A stretch of DNA of 64,000 bases from Paraglaciecola marina. GTDB taxonomy: Bacteria; Pseudomonadota; Gammaproteobacteria; Enterobacterales; Alteromonadaceae. Where the stretch lies: NCBI RefSeq assembly GCF_004360155.1, contig NZ_SAIS01000004.1:1-64000 (forward strand), written 5' to 3'. Below the pieces are notes generated by a model. The model was given only the letters and a program-made list of their open reading frames with translations, had not been told where the DNA came from and searched no databases. Below are positions 37,395 to 47,160 of this stretch, in pieces. Positions within the stretch are counted from its first letter, which is position 1. Each line of letters begins with the position of its first letter. The position numbers and the translations under genes are program-made.

Positions 37395-38504
37395 TTATTG
37401 AAACCAAGCTTGTTGAATATCTAGGCTGAATAACAAAGGTGAAAAATTTTCATAATTTTCTTTATTTTGATTACATTGAATATTGTTAGGATACATTTTT
37501 TTCCACGGATCATTTATCAACCAAAGGGTGTCATTAAATACTGCAACGCCCTCAATTGAAGCATTGTCCATCTTTTCATACCCCACACAATTTTCGCTTT
37601 CACTTTTTAGCTCTGCATAAAATGTAAGTGGCAATACGCGAGTTTCTTTTTTTCCAGAGATATCAATTACCCATAGGTTCTCGTCATTTCTAGCCGCTGC
37701 GATAAGAAACTCTCCACCTGTTGGAGTTTGGTAATAATCCATACCATTAATTGGGTGCCTACCATCCGAATAATGGGGTAATTTTAAAGACAGGTTCGAC
37801 ACTTGGGCAAAATCTTCTGACTCCCAAAAATCGTCATCCATTTTTAAAGAAAATATACGAGCTTGGGTGTGCTTGTCTTTCTCAATGCCCAAATACAAAG
37901 TGCGGTTTTTACCGAAGGTCATAGCTTCGATACCATCATTGGGGAAATTCCCTACTTCCATGTCTGCAGAAAATTTAATAGGGCGAACATGGGTCATCAA
38001 CACAGAGTTTTCATTTTGTAACTCTAAACGAATTAACAACCTAGGATAATGAGTAGAACCAGTATTAGCATACTTCTGCTGGCACATTGCTGGCATAGGA
38101 TCCGCGCCGCTGGCGTCTTCGGTAACCAGATAAAATACCTTGTCATCATTAGGATCAATTGCCAATGCCTCTAAATCAGGGTTACCACTGATATAATCAG
38201 CAAAGCAGCTTTGAGTAAGCTTAGTCGATAGAGACATTAAAAGGTTAGGCCCCCTTAGCTGGGCATTATCAATCGATATTTTTCTAAGGCGTAAGCGTTG
38301 CGATGGCACTGCACTGCGGTCGCTAACCATTAATAACCCGCCTTGCCAAGCTTTTAGTCCTGAAGGCTGAGGGTCAAGCATAACGCTACCGTCGCTCTCT
38401 ATTACCCAATGGCCGTATACATCTGTACTTTCAGTAGACGAAGGTGTGCTGCACCCAAAAATTAAAAAACAACTGGATAAGACCAATGCCGAGATTAGTT
38501 TCAT
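37395..38504 (-). CDS. lipoprotein, esterase/phytase-like beta-propeller (tentative)
   Basis: This 369-residue protein has a lipoprotein signal peptide (lipobox IFGC, Cys18). The rest is beta-rich, with NDGIEAMTFGKNRTLYLGIEKD and ASIEGVAVFNDTLWLINDPW, patterns common in the 'esterase-like activity of phytase' beta-propeller domain (PF13449), which I suggest by memory only. Cysteine pairs (QSCFADY, AMCQQKY, ENCVGYE, IQCNQN) could form disulfides in the periplasm. Function unknown. Confidence 0.7.
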   Translation of the reverse strand: MKLISALVLSSCFLIFGCSTPSSTESTDVYGHWVIESDGSVMLDPQPSGLKAWQGGLLMVSDRSAVPSQRLRLRKISIDNAQLRGPNLLMSLSTKLTQSCFADYISGNPDLEALAIDPNDDKVFYLVTEDASGADPMPAMCQQKYANTGSTHYPRLLIRLELQNENSVLMTHVRPIKFSADMEVGNFPNDGIEAMTFGKNRTLYLGIEKDKHTQARIFSLKMDDDFWESEDFAQVSNLSLKLPHYSDGRHPINGMDYYQTPTGGEFLIAAARNDENLWVIDISGKKETRVLPLTFYAELKSESENCVGYEKMDNASIEGVAVFNDTLWLINDPWKKMYPNNIQCNQNKENYENFSPLLFSLDIQQAWFQ

Positions 38505-38754
38505 AAATGTTCCGAACTAGATAAGGTTGAAATTAGATAAAAGGTGCAATGAAAAACTAATCTCATGCTTCCAAGCATTCGAATATTACCTAAAGCAATG
38601 TAAAATAAAACCAAATAATATCCCTTTATTTTTTTCTAATACACTTTGTTGACGCACTTGGTAAGTAAAAACCCCAAAGAGTTATGTATAATATCAGTGG
38701 ATAGTTTTTAAGTTACTTACATATTGTCTGACTACATTTTTCATTAAGGCCCAC

Positions 38755-39297
38755 ATGTCCACAAAAGAACTAAAGATTGGCTTATTTTATGGCTCCACAA
38801 CTTGCTATACCGAAATGGCAGCTGAAAAAATTCAAACACAAATACAAGACTTGTCTGAAAGCGCTACCCTTGAGCTGTTTGATATTAAAGACACCCACTT
38901 AAAAAAAGCAGAAGAATATGACGTATTAATATTCGGTATTTCAACCTGGGATTTTGGTGAGTTGCAAGAAGACTGGGAGTCGAACTGGCAAGATATTAAG
39001 TCCTTAGATTTAGCAGGCAAAACCGTTGCCTTATATGGTTTAGGTGATCAACTAGGCTACGCAGATTGGTTTCAAGATGCACTGGGTATGCTGCACGATG
39101 AACTTGCAGTGCTGCACTGTGAATTTATAGGCTATTGGCCTAACGAAGGGTATTACTTCAACCATTCAAAAGCGTTAATTGCAGAAAACAGCTTTTTTGT
39201 TGGCTTAAGCCTAGACGATGAAAATCAATATGACTTAACAGATAAGCGCATTGAACAATGGAGCAAGCAAATTCTAGATGAACTAGCTGGCATGTAA
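38755..39297 (+). CDS. fldB: flavodoxin FldB
   Basis: FldB is a long-chain flavodoxin, an FMN electron carrier. The 180-residue protein has the phosphate-binding loop YGSTTCYTE, STWDFGELQEDWES, ALYGLGDQLGYADWFQDALG and FIGYWPNEGYYF, collinear with E. coli FldB (173 aa). The zincin-like protein gene starts three bases after its stop, so they form an operon. The ATG begins at the end of cccaca. Confidence 0.95.
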   Translation: MSTKELKIGLFYGSTTCYTEMAAEKIQTQIQDLSESATLELFDIKDTHLKKAEEYDVLIFGISTWDFGELQEDWESNWQDIKSLDLAGKTVALYGLGDQLGYADWFQDALGMLHDELAVLHCEFIGYWPNEGYYFNHSKALIAENSFFVGLSLDDENQYDLTDKRIEQWSKQILDELAGM

Positions 39298-39300
39298 AAA

Positions 39301-40086
39301 GTGCCAAGTCAGCCATCACGTATTCACCAACCCTATTATAGAAATGGTCCGTCCCACAGAGACGGCGCTGATGTTAGCTTTCAAGACATAGTTAAAATAT
39401 TTGGGTTTCGTACTGTCACCATAGGTAAATGGGTGACCAAAGAAGAGCAACAACTAGCCGCCAACTTATTTTTTGATGCCTTATGCGACTTAATGGAAAT
39501 CCTAGAGGTGTCAGAAACAGTCATCTCGTTAAATAGCAGCTTGTCGCTAGCATTTGGAAGTGGCGGCAGAAAACACAGCAGTGCCCACTACGACTCGCAG
39601 CGTAAAGTATTGGCTTTAGCTAAAAACGCCGGTGGAGGCGCTTTAGCCCACGAGTGGTTCCATGGGTTTGACCATTACATTTGCAATAAATTATTTATAG
39701 ACACTAAAAGCCATCAATTTGCATCGCAGTGCTGGTTAAAAGATCATCAACAAAAGCCCCACGGTCTAAATATAAAACTCAGCCGGGTTTTTGAAGCAAT
39801 TTTTTTAACCCCCTCTAAAACCCAACCAAATGACTACGTAAACCGCAGTGCATTTGCCGATAAAACACTCAAAATGTATTACTACGCACAGCCCCAAGAG
39901 CTTAGTGCTCGTGCCTTTGAGGCCTGTATTCAAGATCACTACAGAAAAAATGCGTTTCTAGTACAAGGAACCAAACAAAGCCCTGAGGCCAAGTTGGGGA
40001 TTTATCCGGTAGATGAACATAGAGCAACAATTTCAAAAAACCTACTGGATTATTTTCGTCATTTGGGGCACGCTATAGGGAAGTGA
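39301..40086 (+). CDS. zincin-like protein, possibly CLCA_X family
   Basis: This 261-residue soluble protein has the zinc-peptidase-like motif HEWFHGFDH at 117-125, which fits HExxH, and a downstream QPQELSARAFEACIQDHY segment whose glutamate could be a third ligand. The preceding AFGSGGRKHSSAHYDSQRKVL resembles a polyvalent-protein metallopeptidase-like layout. I believe databases name this the CLCA_X family, but this is from memory. No signal peptide. It starts with GTG three bases after fldB. The target is unknown. Confidence 0.75.
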   Translation: MPSQPSRIHQPYYRNGPSHRDGADVSFQDIVKIFGFRTVTIGKWVTKEEQQLAANLFFDALCDLMEILEVSETVISLNSSLSLAFGSGGRKHSSAHYDSQRKVLALAKNAGGGALAHEWFHGFDHYICNKLFIDTKSHQFASQCWLKDHQQKPHGLNIKLSRVFEAIFLTPSKTQPNDYVNRSAFADKTLKMYYYAQPQELSARAFEACIQDHYRKNAFLVQGTKQSPEAKLGIYPVDEHRATISKNLLDYFRHLGHAIGK

Positions 40087-40201
40087 AAAACACTAACCCA
40101 CAGAGCATTCTGATTATTGTTTAACAATACTTAGGATCTCTGAAGATGAACTGTCTTTATTAAGTCAGTATTCGTATTAACCCAATTGGCGATTTATACC
40201 G

Positions 40202-40609
40202 ATGAAAAGAAAAAAGCACGGCAGCGCAGACGACGAAGCTGCAATTGATATGACTCCCATGTTGGACATAGTGTTCATCATGCTTATCTTCTTTATTGTG
40301 ACCACCTCTTTCGTAAAAGAAAAAGGCTTAGAAGTTAGTCGCCCTAAAGACTCTAATACACCACCACCTCCTACTAACGTAAAATCTTTATCTATTCGTG
40401 TAGAAGAAGATGGAACAATAGTTGTGAATGGTCGTCAGGTTGATATTCGCCGCGTAGAAGCAAACATTCAAAGCTTCTTGGCTGAAAACAATCAAGATGC
40501 TGCAGCTGTTCAAGCTCACCCTAAAGCAAAACACGGTGACGTAACTGAAGTAATTAACGAAGTTAAGAAAGCTGGTATCGCAAACGTTTCTGTATTGGTT
40601 GGCAAGTAA
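40202..40609 (+). CDS. ExbD/TolR-family biopolymer transport protein
   Basis: This 135-residue protein has one N-terminal membrane segment in MTPMLDIVFIMLIFFIVTTS, with the essential membrane aspartate (LDIVF), and a periplasmic domain to the C-terminus. ExbD partners with ExbB to power TonB-dependent outer membrane uptake with the proton gradient. It is alone here: no exbB, tonB or receptor gene is adjacent. It ends in a strong terminator. Confidence 0.9.
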   Translation: MKRKKHGSADDEAAIDMTPMLDIVFIMLIFFIVTTSFVKEKGLEVSRPKDSNTPPPPTNVKSLSIRVEEDGTIVVNGRQVDIRRVEANIQSFLAENNQDAAAVQAHPKAKHGDVTEVINEVKKAGIANVSVLVGK

Positions 40610-40639
40610 GTTAAAGCTTTACCATTGTCATAATTGAAA

Positions 40640-40671
40640 GAGCCGTGTTTCAGTGAAGCACGGCTTTTTTA
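40640..40671 (+). terminator. rho-independent terminator after exbD-like gene
   Basis: The stem agccgtg(t)tt...a(ag)cacggct is followed by a run of six T. Confidence 0.85.
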
Positions 40672-40713
40672 TTATCCTAAATAAAGTAAGCGTTCAGCTA
40701 AACACTTCAAACG

Positions 40714-41199
40714 TTATTCAAGGTCAAGAGAGTCAGGAGACAGTATCACTCCTGTTTGGTCGGCATAAAGATGATCTTCTGGCAAAAAGGTGACCCCCCC
40801 AAAATTAACTGCAACATCAACCTCACCTAACTCTTGATCGTCAGCACCAACAGGAATTGAAGCAATTGCGTGAATGCCAATATTTATATCTTCCAATTCA
40901 TCGACTTCACGGACACTGCCGTAACACACTATACCTTCCCAACCATTATCAAATGCGAGTTGAGCTGAAGTAGCATCAATTAAGGCACGGCGCATAGAGC
41001 CCCCACCATCAATTAACAAAACCTTTCCTATACCAGGCATTTCTAAGGTTTTATCAATCAAACCTTTATCTTCGAAACATTTAATTGTAGTTATTTCACC
41101 ACCATACGAAGGTCTACCACCAAAAGATATAAACATGGGTTCAACCACGTCAACGCTGTCCGCAAAAATATCGCATAAAGTAGATGTGTTGTAGTCCAT
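40714..41199 (-). CDS. rraA: ribonuclease E activity regulator RraA
   Basis: RraA binds RNase E and damps its cleavage activity, so altering mRNA half-lives. The product is 161 residues, the same length as E. coli RraA, with [38 protein letters not shown] and [17 protein letters not shown]. The whole family fold is present. Single gene, minus strand. Confidence 0.95.
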   Translation of the reverse strand: MDYNTSTLCDIFADSVDVVEPMFISFGGRPSYGGEITTIKCFEDKGLIDKTLEMPGIGKVLLIDGGGSMRRALIDATSAQLAFDNGWEGIVCYGSVREVDELEDINIGIHAIASIPVGADDQELGEVDVAVNFGGVTFLPEDHLYADQTGVILSPDSLDLE

Positions 41200-41384
41200 G
41201 TTAATTCCAAGTCTGCTAGGTTTACCCCGAGTATACTGCTAGAGAAATTCAAATCTAGTGTATTTACATCAATATTCTAGGAATACTTAAATGCACTGTA
41301 ATAAAGCTTTAGCAAAACTGTAATATACGATTCATAGGTGATTTATAAGATAAGCTCAGTTATGTAAGAGTGCGAGCTAGCCCT

Positions 41385-41894
41385 ATGAAATCTTTACTAC
41401 AAAGTGACAAGGCCTTGTTTCATTGGTTGTTTAACTTAACGGCCAATCGGGATTGTCGCTGGATCAAGTGGCTTTCTAAAACCGGAGATGGACAACTCTA
41501 TTTAATTATAGGCTTGTTATTATGGTACTTAGAGCCTGAACATGGGGATCTTTTTTTATATACCGCTCTACTTGCCTATGCTTTTGAAGTGCCATTATAT
41601 ATTTTATTAAAAAAAAGTTTACGTCGCCAACGACCATGTAATCAACAAACCGATATTGCAGCACATATCGTCCCTTCTGATAAATTTAGTTTACCTTCAG
41701 GGCATACAGCTGCAGCCTTTCTTATGGCTTCTCTGCTAACCAGCTTTTATCCAATTATCGCTATTCCAGTTTATACATGGGCCTGCTGCATCGGCTGCTC
41801 TAGGGTTTTATTAGGTGTGCATTACCCTGGAGATATTTTAGCGGGAGCTGCTCTTGGAATAGGTATATCAGTACTTAGTTTGTCGCTTTTCTAA
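41385..41894 (+). CDS. PAP2-family phosphatase
   Basis: This is a 169-residue membrane protein with about five helices. All three PAP2 motifs are present: KKSLRRQRP, PSGHTAAAF and SRVLLGVHYPGD. Likely substrates are lipid pyrophosphates or phosphatidic acid; it may recycle undecaprenyl pyrophosphate, but the sequence does not decide. The ATG at 41385 (MKSLLQSDKALFHWL) is preferred to the GTG at 41370 by comparison with family starts. The glycosyltransferase gene follows eleven bases later. Confidence 0.88.
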   Translation: MKSLLQSDKALFHWLFNLTANRDCRWIKWLSKTGDGQLYLIIGLLLWYLEPEHGDLFLYTALLAYAFEVPLYILLKKSLRRQRPCNQQTDIAAHIVPSDKFSLPSGHTAAAFLMASLLTSFYPIIAIPVYTWACCIGCSRVLLGVHYPGDILAGAALGIGISVLSLSLF

Positions 41895-41905
41895 GGTAGG
41901 GTGTT

Positions 41906-42973
41906 ATGAAAATTCTTTTTGGTGTGCAAGGTACGGGAAATGGTCATATCAGCCGCGCAAGAATAATGGCGAAGGCATTTGCAAAAAGAGCTGATGTGAA
42001 TGTAGATTTTGTATTCTCTGGTAGAGATCCAGATAAATACTTTGATATGGAAGTTTTTGGGCAATACCAAAGCTTACGAGGTTTATCTTTCGCAACCCAC
42101 AATGGCGCTGTGAATCATTGGAACACCATTAAATCGGCGAAAATTAGACAATTTTTTCATGACATTAAACATTTTGATGTGACAAACTATGATCTTGTTT
42201 TAAATGACTTTGAGCCCGTAACAGCTTGGGCTGCTAAAAAACAAAAGGTGCCTTCAATTTCCATCAGTCACCAGGCAGCTTTCGCTCACCCAATTCCCAA
42301 ACAAGAAGCCGATATTGTTGACAACTTAATTACTCGTTATTTTGCTCCCGCCGACATACAGCTAGGAGTACATTGGTACCATTATGGTTACCCTATTCTT
42401 CCTCCCTTTATTGATCCAGAATTTCATAGTGAAGGGCAAGATAAAAGCATACTTGTATATCTTCCTTTTGAAGATGTTTCAACAATACAAGAAACACTTA
42501 GTCCGTTTGCTGAGCATGACTTTATTAGTTTTCATCCATCTATCAAATATGCCCACAAACATGAGAACATATGTTGGCACCCTACAGCCATAGCACCTTT
42601 TCATAGGGTGCTTAGCAAATGTAATGGCGTAATCGCCAATGCTGGATTTGAATTAGCTAGTGAATGCTTACAATTTAAGAAGCGCATGTTATTAAAACCT
42701 CTCAATGGTCAGTTCGAACAGGTTTCTAACGCACATACCTTATCTGAATTAGGGCTTTGCCAATTTATGCGCGCTTTAGATTTAGATGCTATTGAGCAAT
42801 GGTTGCAAAGTGATACACCGGACACGATTCGGTTTTCAGCCAACCCAGATACACTAATAGACTGGATTCTAAATAAGCAATGGTCAGATACCGAAAGTTT
42901 ATGTTCGGCCTTGTGGCGTCAAGTGAAGTTTCCCGAATCAGTACTAAATCAACTACGTCAAATTCCCCATTAA
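41906..42973 (+). CDS. MJ1255/VC2487-family glycosyltransferase
   Basis: This 355-residue protein starts MKILFGVQGTGNGHISRARI, the GNGH donor-side loop of the TIGR00661 (MJ1255/VC2487) family of GT-B-like glycosyltransferases. The C-terminal half has the nucleotide-sugar region VLSKCNGVIANAGFELASEC. No signal peptide. Acceptor unknown. It is in an operon with the PAP2 gene, so together they may act in lipid-linked sugar metabolism (inference). Confidence 0.88.
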   Translation: MKILFGVQGTGNGHISRARIMAKAFAKRADVNVDFVFSGRDPDKYFDMEVFGQYQSLRGLSFATHNGAVNHWNTIKSAKIRQFFHDIKHFDVTNYDLVLNDFEPVTAWAAKKQKVPSISISHQAAFAHPIPKQEADIVDNLITRYFAPADIQLGVHWYHYGYPILPPFIDPEFHSEGQDKSILVYLPFEDVSTIQETLSPFAEHDFISFHPSIKYAHKHENICWHPTAIAPFHRVLSKCNGVIANAGFELASECLQFKKRMLLKPLNGQFEQVSNAHTLSELGLCQFMRALDLDAIEQWLQSDTPDTIRFSANPDTLIDWILNKQWSDTESLCSALWRQVKFPESVLNQLRQIPH

Positions 42974-43087
42974 ATTTTAGACTTAGTTATTTCTTATTGC
43001 ATAAAATGCCAAATCATCTCACTCTACCTCTTGTTTTTTGGCTAGGTAATGACATTATTGCCAGCTATTTATTTTGCGGTGGTAGTT

Positions 43088-43258
43088 ATGCTAAAAAATC
43101 TAAAAATTGCATCACAACTCATACTACTTTCATGCCTACTAGGTATGTCGGCTTGTGGTCAAAAGCGAGCGCTTTATCTTCCTGAAGAACCTAAAAGCAA
43201 TAAAGCAGAAACAACAACTACAGAAGCCACCGAATCCCCTGCTATAGGAACCAATTGA
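43088..43258 (+). CDS. lptM: LptM (YifL-type) LPS-assembly lipoprotein
   Basis: This is a 56-residue lipoprotein. The signal peptide LLSCLLGMSAC gives Cys at about 23, followed by GQKRALYLPEE, which matches the C-G-x-K-x-x-L-Y-x-P signature of LptM/YifL. In E. coli, LptM binds the LptD-LptE translocon and aids its oxidative maturation. The open frame starts at 43049, but the signal peptide begins properly at the ATG at 43088. It is one base upstream of lysA, as in related bacteria. Confidence 0.85.
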   Translation: MLKNLKIASQLILLSCLLGMSACGQKRALYLPEEPKSNKAETTTTEATESPAIGTN

Positions 43259-43259
43259 T

Positions 43260-44510
43260 ATGGATTACTTTGCATATAAAAACCAAGAACTCTACGCTGA
43301 AAATGTCTCCTTGACTGCCGTAGCTGAAAAATTTAAAACACCATGTTATGTCTATTCAAAGGCGACAATAGAGCGTCATTGGCATGCTTTCAATAAAGCT
43401 GCTGGTGAACAGCCCCATCTTATTTGTTATGCGGTTAAAGCCAACTCTAATCTAGCTGTATTAAATGTAATGGCGAAATTAGGCTCAGGTTTCGACATAG
43501 TGTCAGGGGGTGAATTATTACGAGTACTTAAGGCAGGTGGCGATCCCGGCAAAGTTGTGTTTTCTGGTGTAGGTAAAACAGAACAAGAAATAGCTTTAGG
43601 ATTACAACATGATATTAAATGCTTTAACGTCGAATCACACAGTGAGTTAGCAAGAATAAACAAAGTAGCTGAGCAGCTTGGTAAACAAGCTCCTATTTCA
43701 ATCAGAGTTAATCCAGACGTTGACGCAAACACCCACCCCTATATTTCTACAGGTCTAAAAGCCAACAAGTTTGGCGTGGCCCGCCAAAACGCAGTGGAAA
43801 TTTATAAGTACGCTAAAAGTTTGCCCTTTTTAAATGTAATTGGTATCGACTGCCATATTGGCTCACAGTTAACTGAGCTATCACCTTTTGTTGATGCATT
43901 AGATATATTATTAGCCTTAATTGACGAATTAGCAGAAAACGGCATTCATCTGAACCATTTAGATGTAGGTGGTGGATTAGGGGTCACTTACAATAACGAA
44001 AAAGCGCCTCACCCTGATGAGTACACCCAAGCCATTGCAGAACGTATGCAAGGACGTGAAGACTTATTACTTATTTTTGAACCTGGCCGCGCCATCATGG
44101 CAAACGCCGGCGTGTTATTGACAAAAGTTGAGTTTTTAAAAGAAGGTGATGAGAAAAACTTTGCAATTGTAGATGCAGCTATGAACGACTTAATCCGTCC
44201 TTCATTATATTCAGCTTGGCAAAATATTATTCCTCTTAAAACAGATTTAAGCCGAGCAGTGGCCACCTATGATGTAGTAGGGCCCATTTGTGAAACAGGT
44301 GACTTTTTAGGAAAAGAGCGAGAGCTTGCAATTGCACCCAATGACTACCTTGCAGTAAGAAGCGCTGGCGCTTACGGATTTGTGATGGCTTCAAACTATA
44401 ACAGCCGTGGTCGTGCAGCCGAAATTCTAATTGATGATGCAGAGGCTCACTTAATCAGAGAAAGAGAAACTATCGAGAGCTTATTTGAGAGTGAACACAT
44501 ACCAACCTAA
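43260..44510 (+). CDS. lysA: diaminopimelate decarboxylase
   Basis: LysA is a PLP enzyme that makes lysine from meso-diaminopimelate. The 416-residue protein has the PLP lysine in CYAVKANSN (Lys60), HIGSQ, GGGLGV, the EPGRAIMANAG motif, CETGDFLG and GAYGFVMASNYN. It is between lptM and dapF, two enzymes of the lysine/peptidoglycan branch in one region. Confidence 0.97.
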   Translation: MDYFAYKNQELYAENVSLTAVAEKFKTPCYVYSKATIERHWHAFNKAAGEQPHLICYAVKANSNLAVLNVMAKLGSGFDIVSGGELLRVLKAGGDPGKVVFSGVGKTEQEIALGLQHDIKCFNVESHSELARINKVAEQLGKQAPISIRVNPDVDANTHPYISTGLKANKFGVARQNAVEIYKYAKSLPFLNVIGIDCHIGSQLTELSPFVDALDILLALIDELAENGIHLNHLDVGGGLGVTYNNEKAPHPDEYTQAIAERMQGREDLLLIFEPGRAIMANAGVLLTKVEFLKEGDEKNFAIVDAAMNDLIRPSLYSAWQNIIPLKTDLSRAVATYDVVGPICETGDFLGKERELAIAPNDYLAVRSAGAYGFVMASNYNSRGRAAEILIDDAEAHLIRERETIESLFESEHIPT

Positions 44511-44687
44511 TTTATTGGTAAACTTGTTTACTACAAAATGATGTTAAAACAGAAAGTTATTTAGATTATTTTTGCTGATGTTAGCTAAAGACATGGTCAG
44601 TCTTTATATGAAATGATATAACTGTGAGCAACGAATCTAACGACCTGCTTAAAGCGGTTAGATAACAATTTTAGCTAAGTAATTACA

Positions 44688-45518
44688 ATGCAAATCCAGT
44701 TTTCAAAGATGCATGGTCTGGGCAATGATTTTATGGTCATTGACAACGTCACCCAGAATGTTTTCTTTTCAAAAGAGAAAATACAACAGCTCTCAGATAG
44801 AAATTTTGGAGTAGGATTCGATCAACTCTTGTTGGTCGAGCCTCCCTATGACCCTGAGCAAGATTTTCATTATAGAATATTCAACGCTGACGGGTCCGAA
44901 GTATCACAATGTGGTAATGGCGCTCGATGTTTCGCACGATTTGTCAAAATGAAAGGTTTGATCAATCGTAATAAAATCGTAGTGAGTACCAAAGCGGGGC
45001 GTATGGTTTTATATCTTGAAAAAGATGGCCAAGTCACCGTCAATATGGGCGTACCAAAATTCGACCCACAAATAGTGCCCATTAAAGCTAAAAAGCAGGA
45101 AAAAATTTATGTACTGCGGGCAGAAGGGCAAACATTTTTTTGTGGTGCCGTCTCTATGGGCAACCCTCATTGTGTATTACTAGTAGACGACGTTCAAAAA
45201 GCAGATGTTGAAGGCATGGGGCCTTTACTCGAAAAACATGAAAGGTTTACTGAAGGCGCAAATGTCGGTTTTATGCAAATCATCAACCCAAACCATGTGA
45301 AGCTAAGGGTTTATGAGCGTGGAGCAGGTGAAACTCTAGCGTGCGGAAGTGGTGCGTGCGCCGCAGTAGCTATTGGACAAATACACAACAAATTAAGTAA
45401 AGATGTTAGAGTAGATTTACCTGGTGGAAGTTTAAAAATACGTTGGCAAGGCAAAGATAATGTCTTGAAAATGACGGGAACAGCTGAACATGTATTTGAT
45501 GGACATATAAACATATGA
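44688..45518 (+). CDS. dapF: diaminopimelate epimerase
   Basis: DapF interconverts LL- and meso-diaminopimelate for lysine and peptidoglycan. The 276-residue protein has both catalytic cysteines: in [10 protein letters not shown] (Cys75) and in [23 protein letters not shown] is the family N-terminus. Its stop overlaps the ATG of the DUF484 gene (ATGA), so translation is coupled. Confidence 0.97.
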   Translation: MQIQFSKMHGLGNDFMVIDNVTQNVFFSKEKIQQLSDRNFGVGFDQLLLVEPPYDPEQDFHYRIFNADGSEVSQCGNGARCFARFVKMKGLINRNKIVVSTKAGRMVLYLEKDGQVTVNMGVPKFDPQIVPIKAKKQEKIYVLRAEGQTFFCGAVSMGNPHCVLLVDDVQKADVEGMGPLLEKHERFTEGANVGFMQIINPNHVKLRVYERGAGETLACGSGACAAVAIGQIHNKLSKDVRVDLPGGSLKIRWQGKDNVLKMTGTAEHVFDGHINI

Positions 45519-46213
45519 GTGAGAGTTTGGAACAATATAAGAACAATACAGACATAAACTCTAATTTTGAGGAACCAGCCACTTTATCCCATGAGTCAGT
45601 AGCCACTTACTTACTTGAAAACCCAGATTTTTTTGCACTGTATCCTCATTTAATTGAAAAAATAAATATTCCGCACTCCCTTAAAGGAAGTGTTTCTCTA
45701 GTTGAGTTGCAAAGTGAGCAGTTGCGTAAAAAAGTCAGGACATTAAATCATAAACTAAACCAATTGATTTCTATCGCCAAACAGAATGAAGCCATATATC
45801 GAGTCTATGCTGACTTAAATCTACGTATCTTAAAATGCAAAGATTTAGATGAAATAAAATTTACCCTAGAAGAAGTTATCCAAGAAAACCTCGAATTATC
45901 AGCTGTAACTATTAAGCCATTCAAAGGCCCCCACGCACTTCCTGAAATTCAACGTAGATTATTTATTGAAAAGCGTTTTCAACGTAACCAGTTTTTCTTT
46001 GGCCGCTTAAGTGAGCACGAACGTAAATTGTTGTTCAGCGATCAAGAAGCCAACTCAGTGGCATTATTGCTTATTGGTGAAACCGGAGAGCTAGGAATAT
46101 TAGCAATTGGTAGCAGAGATGCTAGTCATTTTAATCCTGATATGGACACTTTGCTAATCACTCAGTTACAACAGTTTTTAGGTGTGTTATTACCTAAAAT
46201 GCTTACCTACTAA
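45515..46213 (+). CDS. DUF484 family protein (YigA-like)
   Basis: This 232-residue protein has a helical N-terminus ([26 protein letters not shown]), a coiled coil, and a GAF-like C-terminal half with [21 protein letters not shown] and [20 protein letters not shown]. This is DUF484, corresponding to E. coli YigA, always next to dapF and xerC. Function unknown. It overlaps dapF by four bases. Confidence 0.92.
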   Translation: MSESLEQYKNNTDINSNFEEPATLSHESVATYLLENPDFFALYPHLIEKINIPHSLKGSVSLVELQSEQLRKKVRTLNHKLNQLISIAKQNEAIYRVYADLNLRILKCKDLDEIKFTLEEVIQENLELSAVTIKPFKGPHALPEIQRRLFIEKRFQRNQFFFGRLSEHERKLLFSDQEANSVALLLIGETGELGILAIGSRDASHFNPDMDTLLITQLQQFLGVLLPKMLTY

Positions 46214-46227
46214 CAGCGCGCATCATT

Positions 46228-47121
46228 ATGTTAGCGCCAAGTTTGCAATCTTGGTTAGACAAATATCTGTTATACCTAAAGTATGAAAAGCACCTTGCAG
46301 GTAAGTCTATTGATAGCTACCAAAGGCAGCTTAATGCTGCTTTCGAGAACTTAAATATTGAAAGCTGGGCATTATTTGACACTCATAATGTGCGGCATAT
46401 TTTAAATCAAGCCAGAAGAAAAGACCTTAACCCCCGTTCAATCGCATTACGGTTATCAGCAATCAGAGGTTTTTGTGCTTTTTTGATTCAACAAAATGTC
46501 CTAACTCAAAATCCTGCCACGTCGATTAGCGCTCCTAAGCAAGGTAAACCCTTACCTAAGCAACTAAACGTTGATGAAATGCATCAACTACTCGATATCA
46601 AAAATGACGACATACTGGCAATCAGAGATAAAGCTATAATGGAGCTCATGTACAGTTGTGGTTTACGATTGGCAGAATTAGCATCTCTCAACTTGCAAAG
46701 TATAGAAGCAGGCTGCCAACTTCGGGTATTAGGCAAAGGTAGCAAAGAGCGCTTACTCCCAATAGGTAAAGTGGCAATGTTAGCAATATCACAATGGTTG
46801 AAATTACGACCAGAATTTGCCGATGAGGCTGAACCTGCATTATTTCTAAGTAAACGAAAAAATAGGATCAGCACCCGCCAAGTTGCTAAGCGAATGAAAC
46901 TATGGGCAGCAAATCAAGATTTAAAACAATCTGTCAATCCCCATAAATTAAGGCATAGTTTTGCAACTCATATATTAGAATCAAGCTCTGATCTAAGAGG
47001 TGTTCAAGAGCTTTTAGGCCATGCTAACCTTGCAACGACTCAAGTTTATACTCATTTAAATTTTCAGCACTTAGCAACTGTCTATGACAATGCCCACCCT
47101 AGAGCTAAAAAGAATAAATAA
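46228..47121 (+). CDS. xerC: site-specific tyrosine recombinase XerC
   Basis: XerC, with XerD, resolves chromosome dimers at dif. The 297-residue protein has the N-terminal core-binding domain (LLYLKYEKHLAGKSIDSYQ) and the catalytic set: Arg in SCGLRLAELA, Lys in GKGSKERLLP, HKLRHSFATHIL, GHANLATTQVYTHL with the nucleophile Tyr. It is the usual neighbour of DUF484/dapF, in the order dapF-yigA-xerC-yigB. Confidence 0.96.
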   Translation: MLAPSLQSWLDKYLLYLKYEKHLAGKSIDSYQRQLNAAFENLNIESWALFDTHNVRHILNQARRKDLNPRSIALRLSAIRGFCAFLIQQNVLTQNPATSISAPKQGKPLPKQLNVDEMHQLLDIKNDDILAIRDKAIMELMYSCGLRLAELASLNLQSIEAGCQLRVLGKGSKERLLPIGKVAMLAISQWLKLRPEFADEAEPALFLSKRKNRISTRQVAKRMKLWAANQDLKQSVNPHKLRHSFATHILESSSDLRGVQELLGHANLATTQVYTHLNFQHLATVYDNAHPRAKKNK

Positions 47122-47160
47122 TGCGCCGTCATACACGTATAGAAGAACCTTTAATCCCGA

